A stretch of DNA of 8,724 nucleotides from positions 1-8,724 of the forward strand of contig CAZMRW010000121.1 of NCBI GenBank assembly GCA_964568805.1. Direction: 5' to 3'. The position numbers were made by a program, and so were the translations under genes. Source of the DNA: CAZMRW01 sp964568805 (GTDB lineage Bacteria; Pseudomonadota; Gammaproteobacteria; Methylococcales; Methylomonadaceae). The notes beneath the pieces are model-generated. The model was given only the letters and a program-made list of their open reading frames with translations, ran no database searches and was not told the DNA's origin. Within the stretch, counting starts at the first letter, position 1, and every line of letters starts with the position of its first letter. This document shows, one piece after another, positions 1 through 7,322 of the stretch.

Positions 1-338
1 ATAGTTTAAATCAATTACTTATGCGATATCTTGAATTTAACAAAGTAGAACTAATGCCTTAGCTATTGAATAACGGCGAGATAAAAGGAATTTGCTCGCA
101 CAATAGTCTGACTGGTTAAGTCAAAATAGTAATTTAGAGTATCGCCTGAAGTTCATCATTTATTTCCCGTCCTCTTCCTTACCCGTTTGCCGGTTAGCGG
201 CTTTTTTTACTCCAATTTTATAGCAGGACACCGCATCATTTTTTCCAATCCTCTGCAGCATCACCTGTCAATTTTGCGAAATGGCAACAATGAGTACAGT
301 CACACCCAATATTTTAGTTTTCATAAGTTAAGTAAGTT
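1..338. other. AT-rich intergenic region with no supported gene
   Basis: No open frame here has a credible start, ribosome site and recognisable product. A short open frame runs off the left edge and stops at about 62 on the + strand, so the tail of an upstream gene is possible but cannot be shown. A 76-codon frame at 187-417 runs into the desaturase coding region, has no family resemblance and is judged spurious. The only structured element is a weak hairpin followed by a T run at 189-208. I could not find a convincing sigma-70 pair for the desaturase in 210-338. Confidence 0.6.
189..208 (+). terminator. weak candidate Rho-independent terminator
   Basis: The arms GCCG and CGGC enclose a 5-base loop (GTTAG) and are followed directly by seven T residues. 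The stem is only four pairs, so folding energy is low. If real, it would end a + strand transcript entering from the left edge and insulate the desaturase. It could equally be chance in AT-rich DNA. Confidence 0.25.
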
Positions 339-1421
339 ATGCCACTACAAATTACCCGTACCGAAATCGAATCACGCTCAGATTTTTCAACACTGCAAAC
401 AAAACGGCAAGATTTGATTCAGGCCGTTTCCAAGTATGCTCAACCGGATTACCGAAAGGCTTTCTGGCAAGTCTCGAATACCGTTATTCCTTATCTCGGC
501 CTTTGGGCCCTGATGATTTTTACCCTATTGCAAGGCTATTCCTATTGGATAACTTTATTGATAGGCGTCCTCGCATCAGGCTTTCTGGTGCGTATATTCA
601 TTTTTTTTCATGATTGCTGCCATAGCGCTTTTTTTCCTTCACGATTGGCCAACAAGATTTTCGGATATATATCGGGAGTTTTAACTTTCACTTCATTTGA
701 AGACTGGAAACGCACCCATATCATCCATCATTCAGCCTCAGGCAATCTGGACCGCCGCGGCGTAGGCGACATCTGGACACTGACAGTGGAGGAATACTTA
801 TCATCATCCAGGTTCAAACGCATTGCCTATCGGCTTTTTCGTAACCCTTTGGTGTTATTTGTCATCGTCCCCCCTATTCTGTTTTTATTTATACAGCGAT
901 TTACCAGTTCGGAAGCAGGAAAACGCGAGCGTTACAGCATCTTGTTCACCAATCTGGCCATCGCCGCTATAATCGTGATAATGAGCTTAACGTTGGGATT
1001 TTGGAATTATTTATTGATTCAATTACCGATTATTCTGATGGCAGCGAGTGCCGGCATGTGGTTATTCTATGTGCAGCACCAGTATGAGGATGTTTACTGG
1101 TCGCGGGATCAAAGCTGGGATCTGACCAAATCAGGTCTGGAAGGCAGCTCTTATTATAAACTGCCCATCGTTCTGCAATGGATAGTCGGAAATATCGGCC
1201 TTCATCACATTCACCACGTCCGCGCCAACATCCCCAATTACAACCTGCAGCGCTGTTACAATGAAGTTCCCGCCCTCCAGAGTGTGACGCCGATTACCCT
1301 GCGTAAGAGTCTTAAATCACTCTGGCTAAATCTCTGGGATGAACAAAAGCAGAAACTGGTCAGTTTCCGGTCAATTAGAATGCTGCCGCGCCGGGAAACC
1401 CAGACCATCGGTATTGGATGA
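339..1421 (+). CDS. membrane fatty-acid (acyl-lipid) desaturase, Des/DesA type
   Basis: This 360-residue integral membrane di-iron desaturase introduces a cis double bond into membrane-lipid acyl chains, using O2 and an electron donor, at the cytoplasmic membrane. The three histidine boxes that bind the two irons are all present: HDCCH (residues 91-95), HIIHH (127-131) and HHIHH (289-293). An additional QH stands at 246-247. Hydrophobic segments lie at about 47-66, 70-90, 171-187, 203-225 and 227-245, the usual paired-hairpin topology. The stretch after box 2 (GNLDRRGVGDIW) and the box 3 region resemble, from memory, the Bacillus Des delta-5 desaturase. Regiospecificity cannot be read from sequence. 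The ATG at 339 was chosen because the next in-frame Met is near residue 59, past the N-terminal cytoplasmic segment. The ribosome site is poor (AAGTAAG upstream). The gene stands alone on the + strand, convergent with the pil operon. Family call is firm; substrate is not. Confidence 0.93.
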   Translation: MPLQITRTEIESRSDFSTLQTKRQDLIQAVSKYAQPDYRKAFWQVSNTVIPYLGLWALMIFTLLQGYSYWITLLIGVLASGFLVRIFIFFHDCCHSAFFPSRLANKIFGYISGVLTFTSFEDWKRTHIIHHSASGNLDRRGVGDIWTLTVEEYLSSSRFKRIAYRLFRNPLVLFVIVPPILFLFIQRFTSSEAGKRERYSILFTNLAIAAIIVIMSLTLGFWNYLLIQLPIILMAASAGMWLFYVQHQYEDVYWSRDQSWDLTKSGLEGSSYYKLPIVLQWIVGNIGLHHIHHVRANIPNYNLQRCYNEVPALQSVTPITLRKSLKSLWLNLWDEQKQKLVSFRSIRMLPRRETQTIGIG

Positions 1422-1531
1422 TTTAATTCAATTCGGCATCTAAGACTAAATTAACAGTCTCGGAAAAGTAATTTGTCACTGCTGAAGGAATATGCCCATA
1501 CCGCTGTCATCCTGATTGAGCGGCGCAAAGG

Positions 1532-1565
1532 AAACCTGCCGTTTGCAAAGACGGCAGGTTTTTTT
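1532..1565 (+). terminator. Rho-independent terminator after the desaturase
   Basis: The perfect 11-pair stem AAACCTGCCGT / ACGGCAGGTTT (1532-1542 with 1551-1561) has an 8-base loop and runs into a T tract on the + strand. It lies between the convergent desaturase and yacG. On the - strand the stem is followed by TTTCC, a poorer tract, so it mainly serves the desaturase but may also stop the pil operon transcript. Flanking sequence in 1422-1647 shows no gene. Confidence 0.85.
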
Positions 1566-1647
1566 GTTTATCAGGATTGCAACTTCATTCCAGCACAACA
1601 GGCTTGATGATACGTTACTGTGAAAAATGATTCCGGCAATCGTATCG

Positions 1648-1851
1648 CTACTGAAAAAAAGTATCCTCATCATCGTTGTCCAGTTCCAACGGCTCCCCTG
1701 GAATCCGCTTTTCTTCCATTGCCCATTCACCCAAGTCGATCAATTTACAGCGTTCGGAACAAAACGGTTTAAACCGCTGTTCATCAGTCCAGGCAACAGG
1801 GCGCTTGCAGATAGGGCATTTGACAATTAACGTTTCAACGGTCGACGACAT
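1648..1851 (-). CDS. yacG: DNA gyrase inhibitor YacG, zinc-binding
   Basis: This is a 67-residue zinc protein. Members of the family bind GyrB and inhibit gyrase activity. The four zinc-ligand cysteines are C12 and C15 (CPIC) and C31 and C35 (CSERC), followed by the signature LIDLGEWAMEEKRIPG and an acidic C-terminal tail. E. coli YacG has 65 residues, so the length fits. The frame stays open to a TTG at 1863, but I place the start at the ATG at 1851. That ATG shares its A with the TAA stop of zapD (TAATG), which points to translational coupling, and no independent Shine-Dalgarno is visible. It is the last gene of the pilBCD-coaE-zapD-yacG cluster. Confidence 0.95.
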   Translation of the reverse strand: MSSTVETLIVKCPICKRPVAWTDEQRFKPFCSERCKLIDLGEWAMEEKRIPGEPLELDNDDEDTFFQ

Positions 1852-2621
1852 TAAAACAAGCAACAGGTTAATGAAAACGGGATATCGTCAGGACTCTGGA
1901 CAGGACGTTTTTCATCAGTCGACGGCACCATGAATCGTATGGTGCACCGGTGTTTTCCGCCGCTAATTTCGGCGAAATAAGGCAGCGATTTGTCCAGACT
2001 CACTTTGAGTAATTGATAGGGCTGATTCTTATCCAGAGCAATTTGAAAAAACCCCGCTTCTGCCACTTCCTGTTTAGCCAGATTACTGTTTCTTATAAAA
2101 TGCAGGATCATTTCGATGGCCGTGCGAATGTCGTTGAACGGGCTACTCCAATTTTGCAGGTCTTGTTGCCGTAGCGACTCATCCTGTTCAAGCCAGTAAT
2201 GAAACTCAGGCAAATCAAAAGAACAGGTCCCGCCAGGAATGGTGCTTCGTTGCGCATAGCTTTGAAACAAATCGCTTTCCATCACATGAATACCGATTTT
2301 ACCGCTCGCGGAGTAAAGTTTTTTGCTGGTCTGGTTTAATTGGTCTAACAATTGTTCAACTTGCTCGGTATCGACGCTTTCACTGTAAGCGATTTTATTT
2401 AGCACTTTAGAGTGACGATCCAGCTCTTTAAGAAGTTCCGATTTAACATCGTTGCGGCTTAAAATTGTTATGATATCAAGAAGCACGTTAAGCGCTGCCC
2501 GTTTATCCCAAACGGTCACACCTGCCAGAAAATGGCTAAATTGTTGAAATAGATGTTCGAGCCGTATGAAAACCCGGATTCGTTCATTGAGAGGAAATTC
2601 ATAGGTTATGTTGCTGGTCAC
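1851..2621 (-). CDS. zapD: cell division protein ZapD (FtsZ-bundling factor)
   Basis: This 256-residue cytoplasmic protein belongs to the ZapD/YacF family (E. coli 247 residues). It binds the FtsZ C-terminal tail and cross-links protofilaments in the division ring. Diagnostic segments are YEFPLNERIRVFIRLEHL near the N terminus, SELLKELDR at about 61-69, IPGGTCSFDLPEFHYWL in the middle and TIRFM near the C terminus, ending in CC. The family fold is an alpha-helical domain followed by a beta-rich domain. The start is GTG at 2621: no ATG suits the conserved N terminus, and an AGGA lies 11 bases upstream. The gene begins 23 bases inside the end of coaE and ends in the overlap with yacG, so it is probably translationally coupled on both sides. 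Confidence 0.95.
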   Translation of the reverse strand: MTSNITYEFPLNERIRVFIRLEHLFQQFSHFLAGVTVWDKRAALNVLLDIITILSRNDVKSELLKELDRHSKVLNKIAYSESVDTEQVEQLLDQLNQTSKKLYSASGKIGIHVMESDLFQSYAQRSTIPGGTCSFDLPEFHYWLEQDESLRQQDLQNWSSPFNDIRTAIEMILHFIRNSNLAKQEVAEAGFFQIALDKNQPYQLLKVSLDKSLPYFAEISGGKHRCTIRFMVPSTDEKRPVQSPDDIPFSLTCCLF

Positions 2622-3231
2622 AGACGAGTCTATCCTGGTAAGAACTGAGTGAAAGATATAAATTGTGCAGTTTTTTCACCTGTTCTGCAAGTGTATTGTC
2701 TGTTTCCGAATTTTCGATCAGATCATCGGCGTTTGCCGTCCTGAATTCACGACTGACCTGGCTGTCTATGATTGATCGAATGATTTCTAAGGAAAGATGG
2801 TCTCTTTTTAGAACGCGTTCAATCTGAATTTCTACCGGACAATCCACGACCAGAACACGGTCGAAAAAATCGGCCAGGTTGGTTTCAAACAGCAACGGTA
2901 CACAGATGATGCAATACGGAGAAGTCAGTTGATTTAGCCTTTCCTGTATCGACTGAAAGACCATAGGGTGTAAAATCGATTCCAGTTTCCGTTTTTGATT
3001 GGCGTCGGCAAAGATAATCTTTCTGAGCCTTTGCCGATTTAAAGTTCCATCTTCGTTGATGATCTCAGCGCCAAATTCCTGTTCTATCCGGACGAGTGCC
3101 GGTTGGCCTTTTGCGACCAATTGATGCGCTATCTGGTCGGCATCAATAACAGGAACCGACAGTTGCTCGAATAAACCGGCAATCGTGGTTTTGCCGCAGC
3201 CAATGCCGCCGGTAAGACCAATTTTTAACAC
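2599..3231 (-). CDS. coaE: dephospho-CoA kinase
   Basis: CoaE catalyses the last step of coenzyme A synthesis, the ATP-dependent phosphorylation of the ribose 3'-hydroxyl of dephospho-CoA, in the cytoplasm. With the start used here it has 210 residues (E. coli 206). The P-loop GGIGCGKT lies at residues 8-15, the substrate-side motif VIDADQIAH at 28-36, HPM at 88-90, VPLLFE at 111-116 and a basic lid segment RVLKRD at 139-144. The frame is open to another GTG at 3267, which would add 12 residues not typical of the family. The GTG at 3231 is preferred because AGGAG sits 5 bases ahead of it and it places the P-loop at the usual distance from the N terminus. It follows pilD by 63 bases and overlaps zapD by 23 bases. 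Confidence 0.95.
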   Translation of the reverse strand: MLKIGLTGGIGCGKTTIAGLFEQLSVPVIDADQIAHQLVAKGQPALVRIEQEFGAEIINEDGTLNRQRLRKIIFADANQKRKLESILHPMVFQSIQERLNQLTSPYCIICVPLLFETNLADFFDRVLVVDCPVEIQIERVLKRDHLSLEIIRSIIDSQVSREFRTANADDLIENSETDNTLAEQVKKLHNLYLSLSSYQDRLVCDQQHNL

Positions 3232-3236
3232 CGACA

Positions 3237-3243
3237 CTCCTCT
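3237..3243 (-). promoter_or_regulatory. ribosome-binding site deciding the coaE start
   Basis: AGAGGAG on the - strand, 5 bases upstream of the GTG at 3231, is one of the strongest Shine-Dalgarno sequences in the operon. The upstream GTG at 3267 has nothing comparable. This supports the shorter CoaE and suggests coaE is translated independently of pilD. Confidence 0.7.
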
Positions 3244-3294
3244 TGCAAATATAAAGTCCGCCGCCACTACAATCAGGTTAACACGACCGCCGTA

Positions 3295-4188
3295 TCAAAG
3301 GCCTGAGCTGGCCAGATAAAATTGATTAAGGTCATGCCCCCATAATAAGGCCAACCAGCCGGCTGCGGCCAAATAGGGGCCGAATGGGATAGGTACGTTA
3401 TGATCGCGTTTTACAAACACGACCATGACGATGCCGATGGAGGCGCCAACCAGCGAAGACAATAAAATAATCACCGGCAAATACTGCCAACCCAGCCAGG
3501 CGCCCAATAAGGCCAGCAATTTGAAATCACCATAACCCATGCCTTCTTTACCCGTCGTCAGTTTAAACAATTGATAGACTGACCAAAGCGCTCCATAACC
3601 TGCAATAGCACCGATAATACTGGATGTGCTGTCAGTAAACAATCCAAACAGGCTTAGAAACAATCCAAGCCAAAGCATCGGAAGATTAATATTATCGGGA
3701 AGCAATTGACAGTCAATATCGATCATACTGAGCGCAATCAATGCCCAGGTCAGAATCAACGCAAAAACGGTTTGCATCGTATAGCCAAAATGCCAGGCGA
3801 CCGCGGCTGATGTTACCGCTGTAAATACTTCGATGATAGGATATCGCGGAGAGATAGAGGCGCTGCAATTGGCGCATTTGCCTTTTAAAAAGAGGTAACT
3901 CAACACAGGGATATTCTGATGAGGCTTAACTGGCGCATGGCAGCTAGGACAGCGGGATAAGGGAAACATCAGATTGAAAGGTTCTTCCAGAGCAACCGGC
4001 TCTTCAACAGTTAAGCCCGAACTTCCAGGGTCACCGGAAGGGCTCAGCTGCAAAAACTCCAGGCATTCTTTACGCCAGCCTCTTTGCATCATGATCGGCA
4101 ATCTGTATATAACGACATTCAGAAAACTTCCCACCAGTAAACCGACAACAAAGGCGAAAGTAGAAAAAACTGCAGATTGATCAAACAT
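3295..4188 (-). CDS. pilD: type IV prepilin peptidase / N-methyltransferase PilD
   Basis: This is a 297-residue bifunctional inner-membrane enzyme. It cleaves the leader of type IV prepilins (and usually type II secretion pseudopilins) and methylates the new N-terminal residue. The N-terminal part has a first membrane segment with VGSFLNVVIYRLP, then a cytoplasmic domain with the zinc cysteines C80, C83, C105 and C108. The A24 aspartyl protease part carries the two catalytic aspartates D157 (SMIDID, before LLPD) and D221 (GMGYGDFK), 64 residues apart as in Pseudomonas PilD. The cytoplasmic loop before C80 appears roughly a dozen residues longer than in Pseudomonas. Start ATG at 4188 has no clear Shine-Dalgarno. 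An 81-base gap containing a strong hairpin separates it from pilC. Membrane segments continue to the end (PFGPYLAAAGW). Confidence 0.96.
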   Translation of the reverse strand: MFDQSAVFSTFAFVVGLLVGSFLNVVIYRLPIMMQRGWRKECLEFLQLSPSGDPGSSGLTVEEPVALEEPFNLMFPLSRCPSCHAPVKPHQNIPVLSYLFLKGKCANCSASISPRYPIIEVFTAVTSAAVAWHFGYTMQTVFALILTWALIALSMIDIDCQLLPDNINLPMLWLGLFLSLFGLFTDSTSSIIGAIAGYGALWSVYQLFKLTTGKEGMGYGDFKLLALLGAWLGWQYLPVIILLSSLVGASIGIVMVVFVKRDHNVPIPFGPYLAAAGWLALLWGHDLNQFYLASSGL

Positions 4189-4209
4189 GAGGATAAATGA
4201 ACCGGATGA

Positions 4210-4233
4210 AAACGCTCCGTTTACGGAGCGTTT
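4210..4233 (-). terminator. pilC-pilD intercistronic hairpin, possible attenuator
   Basis: A perfect 11-base inverted repeat, AAACGCTCCGT and ACGGAGCGTTT, separated by 2 bases, fills the middle of the pilC-pilD gap. On the - strand the stem ends in a run of four T residues and then CATCC, so it is at best a leaky terminator. It could lower pilD and downstream expression relative to pilB/pilC, or protect or process the mRNA 3' end of pilC. The structure is seen directly; its role is inferred. Confidence 0.5.
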
Positions 4234-4269
4234 ATTAAGAAAATGTGTCAGATTTATTGTTTGCCTGGT

Positions 4270-5493
4270 TTAGCCGACGGCCGCGCCCATTTTGAAAATA
4301 GGCAAATACATCGCTACGATCAACCCGCCAACCAATATGCCTAATATCACCATGATAAATGGCTCCATCAAACTGCTTAAATTATCAATAAGATTGTCGA
4401 CCTCTTCTTCGTAAAAATCCGCTACTTTGGCCAACATCGCATCCAATGATCCGGATTCCTCGCCGATGGCGACCATTTGCTGGACCATATGCGGAAACAG
4501 GCTGGATTGGGTCATGGCAAATTGCAATCGTTGCCCGGTAGCGACTTCTTCCCTCATTTTTAATACGGCTTCGGCATAGATGATATTGCCGCACGATCCG
4601 GCAACCGACTGGAGCGCTTCCACCAGCGGCACGCCAGCTGCGGACATGGTCGATAGCGTCCTCGCAAACCGGGCGATTGCGGACTTGTTCAGGATCATTC
4701 CGACAATGGGCACCTTTAGCAGCGTCCGGTCAAGAAAATGATTAAATGGATAAGAACGTTTTTTAAAAAAGATAAATGCGTAAATGGCGCCGCCGATTGA
4801 ACCGAAAAGAATCCACCACCACTCCTGCAGCCATTCCGACATATCGATGACCATTCTGGTAAATGCCGGCAAATCGGCACCAAAGCTTTGGAACAGTTCT
4901 TCAAAAACGGGTACGACGAACAGTAACAGAATAGCGGTAACGACAAAGGCGACGACAATAACGGCGATGGGATAGGTTAAGGCTTTTTTAATCTTCTTTT
5001 TGATGGATTCTGTTTTTTCTTTATATGTCGCGATCTTGTCTAACAGCGATTCGAGCACCCCCGCCTGCTCGCCGGCTTCGACCAGATTGCAAAAAAGTTC
5101 ATCAAAATAGAGCGATTTCTTTTTCAACGCTTCGGCTAAGGTGCTGCCACCTTCTATATCGGCCTTGATCGACAGCAGCATATCCTGCATGCTGGGGTTT
5201 TCATGGCCTTTTCCAATAATATCAAAGGATTGCACCAAAGGCACGCCCGCTTCAAGCATGGTTGCCAATTGTCTGGCGAAAACGGCTATATCGCCGGGCG
5301 TGATGGATTTTACTTTGGCTTTGAACAGAGGTTTTGGTTTTTTCTTGATCGAGGTGACGCGAAATCCCTGTCGTTTTAAATCGGCTTTGGCAACGGTTTC
5401 GCTATGCGCCGAAATGAGTCTTTTTTTAACTTTGTTACCGCTTTTATCGACACCATCCCAGATAAAATCAATTTGCTCTGTTTGTTCCGCCAT
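4270..5493 (-). CDS. pilC: type IV pilus inner-membrane platform protein PilC
   Basis: This 407-residue polytopic protein is the platform on which the PilB and PilT motors act to add or remove pilins. It has the two tandem T2SSF (GspF) domains, at about 73-196 and 276-398, each opening with the family pattern FARQLATMLEAGVPL and FARTLSTMSAAGVPL. Membrane segments lie at about 172-196, 226-243 and 377-397. GEQAG (141-145) and GEESG (344-348) mark the equivalent points in each repeat. Length matches the family (about 405). The ATG at 5493 is 2 bases after the pilB stop. Its Shine-Dalgarno AAGGAA (5499-5504, 5-base spacer) lies within the last codons of pilB, so translation of the two is likely coupled. 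Confidence 0.97.
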   Translation of the reverse strand: MAEQTEQIDFIWDGVDKSGNKVKKRLISAHSETVAKADLKRQGFRVTSIKKKPKPLFKAKVKSITPGDIAVFARQLATMLEAGVPLVQSFDIIGKGHENPSMQDMLLSIKADIEGGSTLAEALKKKSLYFDELFCNLVEAGEQAGVLESLLDKIATYKEKTESIKKKIKKALTYPIAVIVVAFVVTAILLLFVVPVFEELFQSFGADLPAFTRMVIDMSEWLQEWWWILFGSIGGAIYAFIFFKKRSYPFNHFLDRTLLKVPIVGMILNKSAIARFARTLSTMSAAGVPLVEALQSVAGSCGNIIYAEAVLKMREEVATGQRLQFAMTQSSLFPHMVQQMVAIGEESGSLDAMLAKVADFYEEEVDNLIDNLSSLMEPFIMVILGILVGGLIVAMYLPIFKMGAAVG

Positions 5494-5495
5494 GA

Positions 5496-7208
5496 TTATT
5501 CCTTAGTTACCCTATCTATCTCTTCCAGGCTGGTGATGCCCATCCGCACTTTATTAAGTCCCGATTCCCGTAAATCGTTAATACCTTCGGCCTTGGCCTG
5601 CTCCGCCAGTTGTAAGGCATTACCGCCTTCCAGAATGAGCCTGCGCATCGTTTCGCTCAGGGTCATCACCTGATAGATACCGACGCGCCCTTTATAGCCA
5701 TTGGTACAATGCTCGCAACCGACAGGACCAAATATTTTGATCTTTGGCAACTCTTCGCTTTTAAACCCTGCACCAATAAGCGCTTTTTCCGGTAATTCAA
5801 CAAGCGTTTTACAATGTTCGCATAGACGCCGGGCCAGCCGTTGCGCCATAATCAAATTGATCGAGGAAACGATATTGAAAGCCGGAATGCCCATTTGCAT
5901 CAATCTGTTTAATGTCTGAGGGGCATCGTTGGTATGCAGAGTCGATAGCACCAAGTGACCTGTTTGCGCCGCTTTTATGGCAATTTCGGCCGTTTCCAAA
6001 TCACGGATCTCACCCACCATGATAACGTCCGGGTCCTGACGCAAAAAAGCCCGTAGGGCACTGGCAAAGGTCAATCCCGCCTTGACGTTCATATTGACCT
6101 GATTGATGCCTTCCACGGTAATTTCAACAGGATCCTCGGCGGTTGAAATATTTCGTTCTATGGAATTAAGCAGGTTTAAGCCGGTATACAGCGATACGGT
6201 TTTACCGCTTCCTGTGGGACCCGTCACCAGAACCAGGCCGTAAGGTTTAAAAATAGCCTGTAAAAATAACTCTTGCTGTTTTGGTTCAAAGCCCAGTTTT
6301 TCGATGCCGAGTTGAGCGCTGGTGGGATCCAAAATACGCAAAACAACCTTTTCCCCAAACAGAGTAGGACAACTATTGACCCGAAAATCGATGGCGCGAT
6401 GCTTGGACAAGGTCATTTTAATACGGCCGTCCTGCGGCACGCGGCGTTCGGCAATGTCCATCCGTGCCATCACTTTAATTCGGGATATGATCCGTGTGGC
6501 TATGCCTGCAGGGGGGTTCGCCACCTCATGAAGCATACCATCCGATCTGAAGCGGATCCGGAAATTTTTTTCATAAGGTTCCAAATGAATATCGGATGCC
6601 CCCTTTTTTATCGAATCGAGCAAAATCTTATTCACGAAGCGTACGATAGGGGCATCTTCAATATCGGAATTAACCTCTTCTTTAACACCCTCATCATCCC
6701 CTCCGCTGATAGACAGGTTGTCGAGATCTTCATCGAGGAGTTCGGCCATTGAGGTATCAGGCGCTTCCAGAGCGACTTCTATCGCTTTGACCAGTTTATC
6801 TTCTTCAACAAGGATGTATTCAGGGCTGAGCCGGCTTTGAAACTGAATATCATCCAAAGCCTGAAAGTTGGTTGGATCGGATACGCCGAGAAACAAGGAT
6901 TTACCCCTGGCAAACAGGGGTAACGCCTGGTGTTTCCGTATCATCTTTTCGCTTATCAATTTAACCGGCAGGGAACGCCAGTCGATCGCATTCAAGTCCA
7001 AAAAAGGCACGCCAAATTCAACCGATGCTTTGGCGGCGACTACTTTACTGTCAACAATCTTATTGGACACAAGATAGCTGATGAGCGATACTTTTTTCTT
7101 TTTTGCTTCCTCAATATAAGCTAGGGCATCATTCTCAGTAACAAGACCCTCCTGGATCAAGCACTTGATTAAGCCACTAAATCGAAAATCGGTAGTTGCG
7201 GTAGCCAT
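5496..7208 (-). CDS. pilB: type IV pilus assembly ATPase PilB
   Basis: This 570-residue cytoplasmic hexameric ATPase powers pilus extension. The N-terminal T2SSE_N/MshEN-like domain spans about 10-150 and is followed by an acidic linker (about 155-185). The GspE/PilB ATPase domain contains the Asp box SDIHLEP (205-211), Walker A GPTGSGKT (330-337), Walker B region DPDVIMVGEIRD (392-403, with Glu 400) and His box TGHLVLSTLHT (416-426). The zinc-type tetracysteine C463/C466/C498/C501 separates PilB/GspE ATPases from the PilT retraction ATPases. Length matches Pseudomonas PilB (566). MshEN domains in some relatives bind cyclic di-GMP; I did not see a clear canonical binding motif, so that is not claimed. 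Start ATG at 7208 has a weak ribosome site. It is the first gene of the operon; no pilA lies upstream, where valS is found. Confidence 0.97.
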   Translation of the reverse strand: MATATTDFRFSGLIKCLIQEGLVTENDALAYIEEAKKKKVSLISYLVSNKIVDSKVVAAKASVEFGVPFLDLNAIDWRSLPVKLISEKMIRKHQALPLFARGKSLFLGVSDPTNFQALDDIQFQSRLSPEYILVEEDKLVKAIEVALEAPDTSMAELLDEDLDNLSISGGDDEGVKEEVNSDIEDAPIVRFVNKILLDSIKKGASDIHLEPYEKNFRIRFRSDGMLHEVANPPAGIATRIISRIKVMARMDIAERRVPQDGRIKMTLSKHRAIDFRVNSCPTLFGEKVVLRILDPTSAQLGIEKLGFEPKQQELFLQAIFKPYGLVLVTGPTGSGKTVSLYTGLNLLNSIERNISTAEDPVEITVEGINQVNMNVKAGLTFASALRAFLRQDPDVIMVGEIRDLETAEIAIKAAQTGHLVLSTLHTNDAPQTLNRLMQMGIPAFNIVSSINLIMAQRLARRLCEHCKTLVELPEKALIGAGFKSEELPKIKIFGPVGCEHCTNGYKGRVGIYQVMTLSETMRRLILEGGNALQLAEQAKAEGINDLRESGLNKVRMGITSLEEIDRVTKE

Positions 7209-7247
7209 GTCAATATCTTAAATCTAAACCCCAAACGCATTGGATCA

Positions 7248-7276
7248 AATATAGATGAACAAGTTTGAAGGTACAA
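7248..7276 (-). promoter_or_regulatory. candidate sigma-70 promoter for the pil operon
   Basis: On the - strand a -10-like TATATT (7248-7253, five of six consensus bases) lies 17 bases from a -35-like TTGTAC (7271-7276, three of six). An A/T-rich stretch lies just upstream. Start of transcription would be near 7240, about 30 bases before the pilB ATG. The -35 match is poor, so an activator or an additional promoter is possible. No RpoN-type GG-N10-GC element was noticed here. Confidence 0.35.
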
Positions 7277-7285
7277 GGTTCAAAA

Positions 7286-7322
7286 TAAAAAAAGCTATCC
7301 GTTATGAATTCAAATTTCGGAT
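7286..7322 (-). terminator. weak candidate terminator of valS
   Basis: ATCCG and CGGAT (7318-7322 and 7297-7301 on the + strand) can pair across the valS stop codon and are followed by seven T residues on the - strand. The loop is long (15 bases, with a small internal AATT pairing), so the stem is weak. Some valS transcripts may read into pilB. Confidence 0.3.

Larger units (their letters stand above)
1648..7208 (-). other. pilB-pilC-pilD-coaE-zapD-yacG operon
   Basis: Six consecutive - strand genes have gaps of 2, 81 and 63 bases, then overlaps of 23 bases and 1 base. There is no other strand switch and no strong terminator inside, apart from the hairpin at 4210-4233. The same order is well known in gammaproteobacteria. 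A promoter candidate precedes pilB and the terminator at 1532-1565 follows yacG. Single-transcript status is inferred from spacing, not shown. Confidence 0.7.

Noticed and set aside
187..417. 76-codon open frame ahead of the desaturase
   Set aside because: It overlaps the desaturase start in another frame and its product is low-complexity and unlike any known protein.
1451..1500. Small RNA or promoter in the desaturase-yacG gap
   Set aside because: A TTAACA at 1451 resembles a -35 box, but no acceptable -10 lies 16-18 bases downstream; only the terminator itself is convincing.
1627..1933. Open frames on the + strand across yacG and the end of zapD
   Set aside because: They are shadows of two conserved - strand genes with intact zinc cysteines and family motifs.
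3232..3267. N-terminal extension of CoaE from the GTG at 3267
   Set aside because: It adds 12 residues ahead of the P-loop that the family lacks, while a strong Shine-Dalgarno points to the GTG at 3231.
6273..6752. 159-codon open frame on the + strand within pilB
   Set aside because: It is opposite the conserved PilB ATPase domain, has no ribosome site and no recognisable motif.
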